The notes: generated from the letters alone by a model not told the origin. A stretch of 64,000 bases of DNA from Didymella arachidicola (GCA_016630955.3 CM049991.1:1116001-1180000), one strand, 5' to 3'; positions 39,819 to 50,784 are shown, counted from the first letter of the stretch. A program made the numbers and translations.

Positions 39819-42299
39819 ATGCGAGCCCTCGCAAGAGACTACGGAGACGACGATGGAGGCTTAGATCAAGAATCTGAGGAGCACATGCAGGAAATAGCAG
39901 ACGAACGGGACGTTGACCTCGAAGATCTGAACAACACAAGTCCTGACTACGCACGCGATCTTGTGGAATCTCCAGGTCCTGGTATTGGTCAATTTATTAT
40001 GCCGGACAGTTTAGCAGAAATGAAGCTTGAATATCACTTCAATCAACAACCGCTTCGACTGACGGCAGATCTCGAACACTCGCGTGGCGAAGGCGGAAGT
40101 CACCTGCTGATTGCGGATAATGTAGACAGTATGGACTGGAAGTCAGACAAACTGTTCCTCGCAGACACTCTTTATGGTGCAAGGCCAACGGCTCGCACAG
40201 AGTCAGGCGCCCATCAGCCGAAAATCCTCAAGGATGTCCAAACACGGTACCGAAGCGAACGGGCTAGATCGAGGGCATCAGACACCTTACCTATGCGGCG
40301 AAAGAAGACCGAAATCCAGCTCTTGTACCCAGATTACCGATTGGATTCAAAAAGGCAAAAGCAGAGCTTCAGTGAAGGTTTCGACTCGAAGGACCCAGCT
40401 GTAGTTTCGTGCGCCAATCTGAGAGAGGAGGATTTGTGTCCAGCGGCCACTGGGTACACCCGTGAACTCTTGTGTCTCATTACGGATACAATGCAGAGCA
40501 AGTACACCTTGACGCTTAGCAAAATAACGCTGTACGTCATCCTCCCTGTCTCAATAACGGCCGCGGTGTTTGGAGAGCTTCTCATCAGCCCCGAATGCCC
40601 ATGGATCATTTTACCGGTTATATCGATCGTGACTCTCCGGCTCAATATCCTCATGGCTCGGACTATAAAAGGGTATAGTCTCCCTGAAATGTTTCTGCAG
40701 TGGCCAGGATTGAAATTCGGGCTCTGGCACAGGCTCTTTCACATTTTCGAGTACCTGTTACTACCTTCCTTCGTCAGCCAAGAACTGTACACTTCGCAGC
40801 TTGAACGGGTCGATCAACTCTTCTCACGGTCCGCATCCTTAACGTGGCATTACGTTTATGGCATTACATTGCAAGAACTGGTGTTCTGGGACTACCCAGC
40901 ATCCGACTATCGGTCTGCCTCTGCCTTTGAACGGCGCTATTCTGAAAATCTTACTAAGTCTTCGATGAAGGATGAAATACGCCTCTGGATCAGAAGTCTG
41001 AAAGGATTTGAGCAATCCGCATGTAGGGCTGCAAAACGCCTGTGGATGAAAACCCATGAACACTTCCATACAGTAATGTCGGCGATTGGCTGCTATGAGC
41101 CACCGCTTGCACATAGCTATCGACGACTCAGATGGACGTGCGTAAGTGTGTTCAAGAACCACGTGATCAAGACTTTGGAGGATTCCATTGACACTGCTAA
41201 CAGTTCCTTAGAAATGTGGCGATGCATTCTGGAGCGATGTGACTGAGTACCGTAGAGGTGGAGCCCGCAAAGTCGCCGAACGCATATAGTCATTCGCAGG
41301 AGTCAAAGTCACGGTGACCTCCTACAATGCCACATCTACGAATCAAAAATGGACATTCCAGGTCCCGAGACGAATTCGTAACTTGATGTGGAAATCGGGT
41401 GCCAGAGCCAACAATCAACCAAAGCTGCCACAACATTGTCCCCTGACTCCGACGTCATCATCAACTACATCAACGTGTGTTGGTACCTCATCATCAGTCG
41501 GAAGTTCGCTTCGTCTCTTAGCTTGCATACATAAAACACAAGATCATATGCACCTGCTGCAAGAGCCTATCGACCAAGTCAACAACGACCTCTCGCTTTT
41601 CCAGTACATGGAGAAACAACTAAAGCGACACCGTAGACGCATACACCAGTTGTTGTCACTCAGAAGTATCCGAGAAGTTCATTTCGTCAAAGTGAGTTAT
41701 CCTTCAGGATCATTAGTATTGTAGGAGTGACATGAGTACATTTCCATCTGCGCACCGGCAACCTCGTAGAAGTCAGAGAGCATAGGAGGTACTGTGCTAC
41801 GGTTGCGCCACCTTACATCTTCACTCAAACGCCTGGTCTTTCGAGCCACTTAGCACCTTGCAATTGCATTCCTCCGGAGTCTAAGAGGGAGCCAGCGCCA
41901 AACGCGGAATATCGCTGCACGATTGATGAGCAAGATCTTGGAGCAGGACCTCCAGTTGATCCCAAGTTCTTGTTGCACATGCTCAATTCGACGGACTGTA
42001 TCAATCAGGACAGTAAGTCAATTTTCAATATACTACCGCGCCGAATGGGTGGGCAGCTCAACGGTGGAGATCTCAAACCAGCTGTTGGATGGGGCATCTA
42101 CTACGAGGAAGGCTTGAACGCCGACGTGGTTATTAATATTGCTCTCGCTATCCTGGTCCTGGGGAGCTTGTTGTTTGGCATACTTTGGTCAGTGCTCGAA
42201 AGGGACATCCAAGGGGCTTTTGGAGTCAGTTCGTATATGGTGACAGCAAGTGGGATTGTTATTGCATGGGTTGCAAGTCAGGCGAAAAATTTCGGATAG
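39819..42299 (+). pseudogene. Tandem fungal membrane-protein family, copy 2 (full-length, disrupted)
   Basis: Parts: 39819-41141, 41212-41691 and 41742-42299. The N-terminal half has hydrophobic segments (ITLYVILPVSITAAVFGELL) and ends with the motif RWTCKCG across intron 41142-41211. Then come VTEYRRGGARKVAERI, GVKVTVTSYNATS, FQYMEKQLKRHRRR, SLRSIREVHFVK and FHLRTG. Two C-terminal helices follow (NIALAILVLGSLLFGILW and GAFGVSSYMVTASGIVIAW). I believe this domain order belongs to a widespread uncharacterised ascomycete family. Lesions: TAG at 41287-41289, and the acceptor before 41742 reads AT where AG is needed, with no in-frame substitute. ATG 39819 is the first in frame; an upstream exon is possible. 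Confidence 0.65.
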
Positions 42300-42334
42300 C
42301 TACGGCTGGATGTTAAAGTGGTATGTACTACCGC

Positions 42335-42347
42335 AAAAAAAAAAAAA
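42335..42347 (+). repeat. Poly-A run (13 A)
   Basis: Homopolymer of 13 adenines between copies 2 and 3 of the tandem family. Confidence 0.85.
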
Positions 42348-42423
42348 TTACATGGATGAAATGTTAATCTTTGGGAGAACTGTCCCTTTCGCTTCAGAGG
42401 GTGATCCAGTAGCAAACTATGTT

Positions 42424-43448
42424 TTCGAATACCGCCAAGGTGCTGTTGGAAGGCTGCTCCAACGGATGGAGCAATAGGCGTCAAAGTGACCGCAACTTCC
42501 TATCTCCACGGCACTCCGAACCAGAACTATACCTTCCGCCTCTCAGATTGGTTCCGAGGTATAACTAGTAGTGTTTCATCAATAGTATGAGGTAGATCTA
42601 AAAGCGGTGCGAATTTACCATAACACAATCCTCAGCCTGGAGCCTCGCGGACGAGTATCATATCCAGTAGCAATCCGCCAACCCTGACCACAGAGCTGCA
42701 TCTCATGGTGTGCACGCATCGATCGAGATACCTAGTCACTCTAGTACAGCGCCCTACTGCCTCCATTATTACAGATAGCGAGCTGTTCCAGTTCCTCAAG
42801 AGGCAACTACCTGAGCATTGCAGCCATATGAAGACCATCATTTCCATGAGAAATATCCAGAACATCTACTTTGTCAAGGTAAGTTCTCCATCGCGGACAC
42901 CAGCTTGAGGCTTGCTGATTGTGCGAACAGTTCAGGCTTCATCTGGATGACGAAGTAGAGGTCCGCGATCATGGTCCGTGCTGCGTGTCCATCAATTCCT
43001 TCAAATGCATATGTCTGCCGCCTGTGGAGGACTGGCACCACCAACTGGGACTGGGGAGTATGTTTGCAATCGGGTCTTGGCTCCACCAGATTGCTGGCCT
43101 CCAATCATGCCAAAGCATCTTGTGCAAAAGCTCAATTCACCTGAACGGATTCCAGCGACAGAGACGTGGATTCTGGACCAACTCCCTCGAAGAACTTGTG
43201 GTGCATTACAAGGTGTGGCTGGGAAGCTTGAAGCGGGATGGGGCCTCTATTATGACGAAGGTTTTGATGTCGATGTCTTCATTGGTCTGGTCTGCATTCT
43301 GTTTTTCTCAAGCAGCCTGTTGTTTGTTGTGCTGTGGTCGGTCTTGAAAATGGATGTACAGGATGCTTCAGGCGTAAGCGCTTATATGCTCACAGCATGT
43401 AGTATACTGACAACCTGGGTGGTCAGTCAGACGAGAAGAAACGGCTAG
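42424..43448 (+). pseudogene. Tandem fungal membrane-protein family, copy 3 (5'-truncated, frameshifted)
   Basis: A 3' fragment homologous to copy 2. It begins at FEYRQGAVGRLLQRMEQ, matching TEYRRGGARKVAERI of copy 2, and has no N-terminal half. It runs through GVKVTATSYLHGTPNQ, FQFLKRQLPEHC, SMRNIQNIYFVK, FRLHLDDEVEVRDHG and the C-terminal helices GLVCILFFSSSLLFVVLW and VSAYMLTACSILTTWVV. Introns 42585-42635 and 42879-42930 have good signals and keep phase. The frame breaks twice: near 42475 (stop TAG, then the homologous reading continues one frame over) and near 42975. It lies only 125 bp after copy 2, so it looks like a partial tandem duplication that has decayed. Confidence 0.65.
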
Positions 43449-43701
43449 ACGGATGATGCAGGAGGAAACGAATTTGCAACGACGAAAAAAAGAGCGTCGC
43501 CTTCGCCCTGCCAACCTCAAAAATGACCTCATTCCGAGGTCAACTCCGAGCCTCATTCGAACATCGCAATCAGCAACCTGACAGTGCTCACCAACACCAC
43601 GATCACGGAGCCCCTCCCGCTATATGCCCCGCCCTCCTCAACCCTTCATACCGCGCCACGTAACTCTCACAAACCTCTACACCCTCTACCGCTTCCGCAA
43701 G

Positions 43702-44541
43702 ATGTCTGCCGCCCCACCACCCTCGCGCCCGATAAAGATCCTCTTCCTGCACGGCTTCACACAATCCGGGCCTCTCTTCAGCGCAAAATGCGGCGCCCTG
43801 CGCAAAACTCTCCAAAAGGCATTCCCAGCCGGCATTACGCTCTCGTTCCCTACTGCACCGCTGCGACTCTCGCCAACAGATGTCAGCTTCCTGCACGGCG
43901 AAGAGAAGAAGGCCGATGACGACGAGGAAGTCGATGCCTGGGCATGGTGGCGCCGCAAAGGCGATAGCGAGCCATACACGTACGCCGGCCTGGAAGAGGG
44001 TCTGGGGCGGATAGCGCAGGTGCTGAAGGAGGAGGGGCCGTTTGATGGCGTGATTGGGTTTTCGCAAGGCGGAGCTGCAGCGGCTATGGTTGCTTCATTG
44101 CTCGAGCCCGGGCGGAGAGAGGCCTTTGAGAAGCTGCAGAAAGAGGGTGGTATGCGCTTCCCGGAGAGCTTCGAGGCGGACACGGGGTATGTCGAGGGTG
44201 CGGTGCATCCCCAGCTCAAGTTCGCGGTCAGCTATAGCGGATTTGCGGCCAGAGGGCAGAATCCGTATCATGCGTTTTATGAGCCAAAGATCAAGACGCC
44301 GGTCTTGCACTTTCTGGGGTCGTTGGATACAGTAGTTGAAGAGAGCAGGAGTCTCGCACTAGTAGAAGCGTGCGAGGAGAGCGAGGGCAGGGTTGTGTAT
44401 CACCCTGGAGGTCACTTTCTGCCAAGTACGCAGAAGGCGAGTGTGAATGCTCTGATCGGGTTCATCAAGGAAGTTTTGCACAAGGCCGAGGGGCCGAAAG
44501 AAGAGGAAGAAAGCGTAGAGGACATGGATGTCCCTTTTTGA
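43702..44541 (+). CDS. FSH-family serine hydrolase
   Basis: Alpha/beta hydrolase of the FSH1/DUF341 family, 279 aa from the ATG at 43702; an upstream in-frame ATG (43624) would add a 26-residue extension that the family lacks. The fold starts with KILFLHGFTQSG. The nucleophile Ser is in GFSQGG (about residue 115), the Asp in LGSLDTVVEE and the His in YHPGGHFLP, so the triad is complete. Yeast FSH proteins are esterases of unclear substrate, and relatives release polyketide products or process lovastatin-type esters. No biosynthetic cluster is near, so a housekeeping esterase role is more likely. Confidence 0.88.
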   Translation: MSAAPPPSRPIKILFLHGFTQSGPLFSAKCGALRKTLQKAFPAGITLSFPTAPLRLSPTDVSFLHGEEKKADDDEEVDAWAWWRRKGDSEPYTYAGLEEGLGRIAQVLKEEGPFDGVIGFSQGGAAAAMVASLLEPGRREAFEKLQKEGGMRFPESFEADTGYVEGAVHPQLKFAVSYSGFAARGQNPYHAFYEPKIKTPVLHFLGSLDTVVEESRSLALVEACEESEGRVVYHPGGHFLPSTQKASVNALIGFIKEVLHKAEGPKEEEESVEDMDVPF

Positions 44542-44703
44542 ATGTATAGACAGCTTAGCGCGCTGTTCACATATAGATGGACAAGACATAGACTGGCATC
44601 TCTTAGATGTCTATATTACATGCGCAATGCATGCGCGGAGGCGACTGTAGATGGCCTTCCAATTCTAGACTAATCATGATTCTTCGTCGCGTCGTCTCAT
44701 CAC

Positions 44704-46389
44704 TCATTTCGCCTTACCCTTGATGGCCTTCTTGTCGATCTTCGTAGACTGGATGCGAGCCATCATCTCCTCCTTCGTAATGAGGTGATCGACGCGTTCC
44801 AGGAGGCCTAGCAAGCTCTTCATGTTTCCGCTCCACTCGTTCAAGATGTCGTCAGAATCGCGTGGTTTGGAGAAGGTGACGATGCGTGCGGGTCGGTCAA
44901 TCTTGGCGTAAATCGTCTTTGCGGTAACCAGCTCGCTGATGTACTTCTCGGTTTCGTCCTCGGTCAGATCGAGCAGCTCTGTGAGGCGAGGAATCTGGAT
45001 GCGGGTGTAGTACTTGGCGACAACACGGACGTTGTGCTCGATGACGCGCTTGCGCAGATCCTGCCACCTCTTGTGTGCCTTCTCGTCATCTGAGTCGTCC
45101 TTCTCTGCATCGAACACGTCGGTATCGGTCAGGTGGGGTCCAAACTGCTTGGAGACCATAGGCCACCTCATCAGCTCAGGAATGGTGAAGAGCTTGACAA
45201 GTTGTGCATCTTGTGGGATCTGCGAATTGCGTGCGTCGCGCTGAATGCGATGGATAAGGTCGGATTGTTCGTTGTCGTAGGGTGCGAGGATGATGAAGTA
45301 GATAACACGCTGGAGGATCTGTAATGGCTGTCAGTGGAGCTGTGGGTCGGAAGTGTGATGCTGACGTACCGCTCGAAGCTTCTTGGGGTCCTCCTCGACG
45401 GCCTCCGTATCTAGCACTTGTCGGTAGTGCTTGCAGGCCTCGAGGTACTTGTCATCGTGCTTCGCTAGCGTGATCTGTTGCTCATAGTACCTCAGCTTGA
45501 GGTCTGTGACATCGTCCTCAGGCTCAATGGGCGGGTCGTCTGCGCTACGAGTCTTCTCTTTCTCTTCGCGCTCCTTCTGGTCCTTCTCCAGCTGCTCAGG
45601 TGTTTTCTTCGGCCTGCGCTGGAAGTAGCGTGTGCTGATCTTCCTGCTCAAGATACCGGCCTGTGTCCAGTCGCCCTTCTGTATGCACAACGCAACTTGC
45701 TGAAGGATGAACTCGGTCTTCTCTCGCCGGGTCATGGAACCGAAAGTCTCGACCTGGAGCTCGCACAGGATGTCTGTAGCGGCCTTGATGTCGCCCTGCT
45801 CCTTCTTGATATCGGACAGTATCCTGGTGACACGAGCACGCTCGACTTCGACAAAGATCTAACGCCAGCATCAGCTATCATACCGATTGCGCAGAGTGTG
45901 CTGCTCACCTTGCCCTCAGTTACTGTCCGCAAAGTCTCGATGACGGAAAGCTTTGTGTCGAGATTGGGAGTGTCGTCGAGGAAGGTCATGACGGTCTGCA
46001 CCATCCTGGTAGTGGCCTGCTTGAGCTGACCATGCTTCTTCGACAGCAGGAGAACCTGCTCGTTCATGAGGTTCCAGTCGCCGGCATTCTTGGCTATTGT
46101 GACGATGGCAATAATGACGCGGTTGGTGGACGCAAGATCTGAGGCCTAGAAACTGTGAGCTCCTGGTCGCGTGCACGCGGCATGTGGCACCGTACCTGGC
46201 GTGTCTTCTTCTCGAGCGGGAGCAGCTGGTCGATAGCAGCTTGTGGGTTGCTCTGAGGTCATAAGTCAGCTTAGATACAGCTTCAGCTCAGCTCGTGACT
46301 ACCTTTCCAAGCTTCTCGGCTTCTGGAATTTGCCTGTCGGCCTCCTTCGAGAAGTCCTTCTCCGCCTTGAGCACCTCTCCGCTGGACAT
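44704..46389 (-). CDS. RPN5: 26S proteasome regulatory subunit Rpn5
   Basis: Non-ATPase subunit of the 19S lid (human PSMD12). Five exons: 46303-46389, 46196-46252, 45909-46145, 45370-45858 and 44704-45318, all with phase-0 introns; 494 aa. The N-terminus contains helical repeats (RVIIAIVTIAKNAGDWN). The C-terminal PCI domain reads VRVVAKYYTRIQIPRLTELL with DLTEDETEKYISELV, diagnostic for Rpn5, and ends in a Lys-rich tail. An acidic insert (DAEKDDSDDEKAHKRW) lies before the PCI domain. Assembly is with Rpn9, Rpn8 and Rpn11 in the lid. Confidence 0.95.
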
Positions 46390-47137
46390 GGTGGCGGGGC
46401 TGTCGTGTGGTCGTTGCGTGTGGGGTTGTTGTTTCTACCGCAGATTCTGGTGTCGACGGCGGGTAAGAGGGAAGGTGATGTTGGAGGCGAAAGGTGATGG
46501 TGACAGCGCGGCGACAACGTTTGGGGTTCTTTACTTGCGGCTTGATGATGCACTGCGGCGGCGGTCATGGCGCTTGGACCAGATCGCCCGGCGCGCCGAT
46601 TTCACCGGCATCAGCCTCATGAAACGCAGGCCATCTCGACTTCACTTTACTATCTGCATAATGTCGAAGCTGATTGAAACACTGATATCACATTTGCCTC
46701 GAACACGAGCATTATAGGTATCTATGGCCCGGAGTCAGCGTGAACCTTGAATCGATGCACAGCTCAAGGTCAAACTGGATCGATAATTGAAACTACTTCA
46801 TTGGCAAGGACGAACCTGATTCAACGATGTTCACTGTATACACCTGCATGCTAGAGCATACCATGATCTAATATGAAGTGGTCAGTCGTACCCAGCACAT
46901 CCGGGCTACTCGATCTGTACATTACGAACGGCTCCAACCACGACACCTTGTAAGCGTGCTTACTCTGCCACACCAGGGATCTCAACATCAGCCAATGTCC
47001 ATGCATGCTGGACGCCATATCCTGCATAGCAGACCAGCCTGCTTCCCCGCGTCACTTGAAGCTCTGCAGCTACAGCTACACTGCCAGTGACACTTCACCC
47101 ACCCACCCACCAGGAACTGCAATCAACGCGACCCATC
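46390..47137. other. Intergenic region (divergent RPN5 / NTF2-like promoters)
   Basis: About 0.75 kb between divergent starts. No gene, RNA or repeat is recognised. Confidence 0.45.
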
Positions 47138-47803
47138 ATGTCATTCCAACAGTCCCCAGAACTCCCAGAGCGCCTAGCCGCGACCAAAAAACTGGGGGCA
47201 TTCATACGAGCAAAGGCCGCACCGTCCAATGAGCGACAAACCGCCGACAAACTCGTTGCAGCCTACAACGCCATGGACATCTCCACCATAATCGCTCTGC
47301 GCACGCCAGACTGCCAACGCGTATTCCTGCCCTCCTCCCTCAAATACCCTCCTCAGTCCAACGACTTCTTCAGGCAGAACCTCACAGCCATTTCCGCGAT
47401 CTTTACTTCCTTCAAGATCGTCGTCGACGACGTGATCGAAGGCTTCTCCACTGATAGCTACGCGCGGATCATCATGTATGTCTCTGCATTTGGCGAGAGC
47501 CCTGTGGGTGAGTATAAGAATAATTATGTGTGGAAGATGGGGTTTACGGACGATGGGGCGCTGATTAAGGAGTGGAGTGAGTTTGTTGATGTGGGTATAG
47601 CGCGGGACTTTTACCCGAAGCTGAAGGGGGAGATGGTGAGAAGGGCAGCGGCGAAGGAGGGTGGGCCTCACGATCAGAGCGTAGAGGTGCAGGTAAAGCA
47701 GGTAGAAGATCATGTAGAAGAGAGCAGTGGGGTGAAGACGAGTGGCGGGTATGCGAATGGGTATTACATGGGGATGCAGAGTGGGGAGGGAGGGGTGCGA
47801 TAA
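47138..47803 (+). CDS. NTF2-like / SnoaL-like domain protein
   Basis: Single-exon 221-aa protein starting at the ATG in CCCATCATG. Residues about 30-160 form an NTF2-like alpha+beta cone: a helix ADKLVAAYNAMDISTII, then RTPDCQRVFLP, SFKIVVDDVIEGF, and YVWKMGFTDDGALIKEWSEF. Members with this pattern are small ligand-binding proteins or cyclase-like enzymes, often of unknown role. The C-terminal 60 residues are Gly/Glu/Val-rich and probably disordered. Its stop is 27 bp from the stop of the convergent small acidic protein. Confidence 0.75.
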   Translation: MSFQQSPELPERLAATKKLGAFIRAKAAPSNERQTADKLVAAYNAMDISTIIALRTPDCQRVFLPSSLKYPPQSNDFFRQNLTAISAIFTSFKIVVDDVIEGFSTDSYARIIMYVSAFGESPVGEYKNNYVWKMGFTDDGALIKEWSEFVDVGIARDFYPKLKGEMVRRAAAKEGGPHDQSVEVQVKQVEDHVEESSGVKTSGGYANGYYMGMQSGEGGVR

Positions 47804-47830
47804 GTTGGCTTGTGGTTGTGGACCTGTCCA

Positions 47831-48253
47831 TTACCCCTTCGAATCCATGGTGCGCGCGCCTCCTTGCTCGGGATGTACTCCGACCGTGTTTGTGTTGGAA
47901 CCGCCGTCTTTTGAGCCGTCGTTCTTGTCCTCGTCCTTCTTGTCACCGTCCTTCTTGCCACCAAACATTGTCAGGATCTGTCCGCTCTTGCGCCTCGCTG
48001 CCTTGGCCAAGTCCCTAATGCCCTTCATCCTAAGTGCTTCCGTGATGCCGATCTTCTCCTCCTCTCCAGGAGGAGTATGAGCAGCCCCTGGTTCGGCGCC
48101 GGGAAAGTCGTCCAGCTTGAAAACATCTTCGTTGGTGTTTGAAGCGCCTGCAGTGCGGGCCTCGAGCTTCTTTGGGAGGCCAGGCTTGGTCGCGTTGGAC
48201 TTCTGGGGAGGATCAGACTTTGGAAGATCGGGGTTCTGGGAGGGTTCTGACAT
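47831..48253 (-). CDS. Hypothetical small charged protein
   Basis: Single-exon 140-aa frame with Lys/Asp/Pro-rich composition. A central conserved-looking segment GEEEKIGITEALRMKGIRDL is followed by a basic stretch and a KKDGDKKDEDKND repeat. No membrane segment, signal or catalytic motif is present. I do not recognise the family; it is kept because of its codon-like composition and because the frame starts and ends cleanly between two clear genes. Confidence 0.55.
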   Translation of the reverse strand: MSEPSQNPDLPKSDPPQKSNATKPGLPKKLEARTAGASNTNEDVFKLDDFPGAEPGAAHTPPGEEEKIGITEALRMKGIRDLAKAARRKSGQILTMFGGKKDGDKKDEDKNDGSKDGGSNTNTVGVHPEQGGARTMDSKG

Positions 48254-48429
48254 TTTGCTGAATGAGGGTGAAAAGCGTTGGTGTACGTGTGGTGACGTGA
48301 ATGGAGGACCTGTGACGTTTGACGACGATGGATATTTGATTCCCGTTTGCTGAAGGTCATTAGACCATCAGGCTGCAATCGAAGGTGAATGTAAGTGTGA
48401 CTCCATCACTCGACCCTGCCCAATTGTCA

Positions 48430-50144
48430 TTAGTTCGTGAACCCCAACAGGCCCTGGGCATTCTCTTCCGCAACGATGCCCTCCTCTACCATTTGTCCTA
48501 GCACGGTTGCGATGTCGTTGCTCTTTCCCTTCCAGTTCTCTTTCCTGGTACTCGATCCACTTGACAACTCCCTCAAGATCTCCGCCACGATTGCTTTTGC
48601 ATCAGCAATCGCGCGTGTCTGCACAGCACCGGCGTTCTGCGCATAGCTTCGGCCGCCACGATAGTAAACGCCTGCGTTTGCTACGACCACTGCTTTGCTG
48701 TTTGCCCAGGCCGCCTTTACACCGGGCATGGTTGCGATGCGGAAACGGAAGAGCTCGGTGTCTCCACGAGCAATGAAGATGTCTGCAAGACGAGAGGCAG
48801 AGAGTATGGATGAGAGTGGCGCAGTCGAAAGCTCTGTGAGTGTCTTTTGGGCCTGTGAGAGCGCCGTCCACTGGATATCAAGATCGCCTGCAAAGGTCGG
48901 TGATGTTGGATCATACTGAAGACTGTCTGCTATCGATGATGAGAGATCAATGAGAGCGTCTGCGTATGAGGAGCGGATATTGACATATGCCAGGCCTGGG
49001 TTCTTGGCGCCCTGAGACTCTTTGAGGAGAGTGGCGAAACTCTGCTCGACTTGTTGTGCATATTGAGTCGATGTGCTCCTACCGCTACGGTACATAGCCT
49101 CGGCGATGCTGGCCTGGAAGTTCGCTGCTGCGAGTACCGCATCTTCTTTAGGCGAAGTCTCGTCTTCCGCTGGCGCTGAGGATTGACCTATCGACAGCGT
49201 TGGTCCCGCTTTTGGCTCGTCCTCGTCATCAGATTCCGGTGAGGCGTTGATGATACTGATGAGCGCCGGAATTGTCTCAGTAGCCGTCAGCAGACCGTCT
49301 TGCGCTTTCTTCTCGATGGTTGGCAGATCTTCTGGGGTATAAAGACCAAGCAGGGTGATGAGAGCGCCGAGCTGTGCCGTACAAGTCTCTAATAGCGTGA
49401 CAGGCGTAACGGGTTCCTCGATTGTGGCGTACTCCCCAGGACCGTCTGAGGCCGAGGCCGTGTCCGCATCGACCTGCTCTTCTATCTCGGCAGGTTGCGG
49501 TCGATCACCTTCCCAAGCCTCCTGATACTCTCCTGATGCTTGTGCCTTCGCGATCTCTGCTTGCATCTGCTCATACTCTTGCTGCTGCTTCTGCAGACAT
49601 CCGGTGAAGATGTCAATGGCCTCTTCGAGCAAATTCCGGGCAGGGGTTTTGGCAGCTTCTTGCGTACCATCTTCTAGCCCAGCTTCGACGAGAGATGTGA
49701 GGACTTGTGCAGTGTTGAACAAGATGTCGGTGTTAGTGGGGTTGAGTTGAATGGCATGGCGATGCGAGTTCAGCGTCTCTTCAAGCAATGCAGTCCTACT
49801 TCCCAGGTGGGGCAAAATACGTTCGTCTTCTGTCAGACTGTACTCCAGGTTCGCTCTACAACATGTCAGCCGTCGCTCAGCATCTATGATATGATATGCA
49901 GAACTATTTACTTGTTGTAAGCAAGATCGAAAGACTGTGGGTGCCATTTCAGACCTTCATTGTAAGTGTCGATAGCGCGCTTGAAGAACCTCGTTGCTTT
50001 CGCCGCATCACCGGCTCTCCATTTCCCAGCTGCTTGTTCGTGCTCGTCCGCAGCTTCCAAGAAGTCGTTCTCGGTTTGCGGCTCGGGTGCCTTGAGCTTG
50101 CCTTTCGGCTTTGGCTTCAGAAAGTCCTTCCTTTTGGGACCCAT
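48430..50144 (-). CDS. TPR-domain protein
   Basis: Helical-repeat protein of unknown specific role. Exon 1 is 49912-50144 and exon 2 is 48430-49855, with a 56-nt intron; 552 aa. It begins with a basic, Pro/Lys-rich stretch (MGPKRKDFLKPKPKGK). TPR-like helices follow: FFKRAIDTYNEGLKWHPQ and the continuation ANLEYSLTED, then HRHAIQLNPTNTDILFNTAQ. Later repeats are irregular, with acidic linkers (about residues 190-220 and 280-300). It ends with a conserved alanine-rich segment and LLGFTN. It may act as a chaperone or assembly cofactor. That is inference from the repeats alone. Confidence 0.75.
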
Positions 50145-50355
50145 CGTGGTTATGGTAATAATGCACAGGAAGCTCTCGCAATAAGATGGGGACCTTATGC
50201 AAGCAATATACTTTTTCAATTATTCCTGCGTTGAGGACGTGGGTTGCTGCCTCAAGGGTTCGTCCAGAACTTTTTGAGGGCTGTGACGTAACCCCACTTC
50301 CTTTCCGCGAGCGCATCTCTGCCCCACTCTAGCCGCCCTCTGTTGCAGTCCATCC

Positions 50356-50784
50356 TCAGTTCACCCTTGTGACATCGAACTCATCCCACAGCACCTTCTT
50401 ATCGACCAGATACCCGTTTGCATCAAACAGTACGCCCTCGTCCTCTAGCAATTTTCTTTTCGACTCTTGGTTCTGCCCGCTCGGCACCTTCTCCCAGTCG
50501 CCCTTGAAGCCGCCGATGAACTAGACCAACTATCAGCATCACATCCGCAACATCAACAACAATGAAGCCATGACTCTGAGACCTACCCCAGTACTAGCAA
50601 TGCACCTGTGGCACGGTATTTCTGGTGCAAAGGGATTGTTCCTGAGTGCGCCGCCAATTGCGCGCGGTGAGCTGTTCAGCGCTTTCGACATCGCTGCATA
50701 GGTTGTAATGCGGCCTTCAGGGATTTGCTGTAGCAGCGCGTAGACGCGTTCCTGATATGCGGTGACTTTCGTTGCTTTGGACAT
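50356..50784 (-). CDS. MGMT/alkyltransferase-like DNA-binding protein
   Basis: Small protein of the O6-methylguanine methyltransferase family. Exon 1 is 50587-50784 and exon 2 is 50356-50520; 120 aa. It consists only of the C-terminal DNA-binding domain: TAYQERVYALLQQIPEGRIT, the recognition helix SSPRAIGGALRNNP, and the active-site motif EIPCHRCIAS. The alkyl-acceptor Cys is kept, unlike in alkyltransferase-like proteins such as S. pombe Atl1 that have Trp. The size (about 120 aa) is that of the alkyltransferase-like group, with no N-terminal domain. It may repair, or flag, O6-alkylguanine in DNA. Confidence 0.88.

Noticed and set aside
42010..42060. GTAAGT at 42011 taken as an intron in copy 2
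   Set aside because: The unspliced reading aligns with copy 3 through a shared LPRR and GWGxYY stretch, so the sequence is probably exon.
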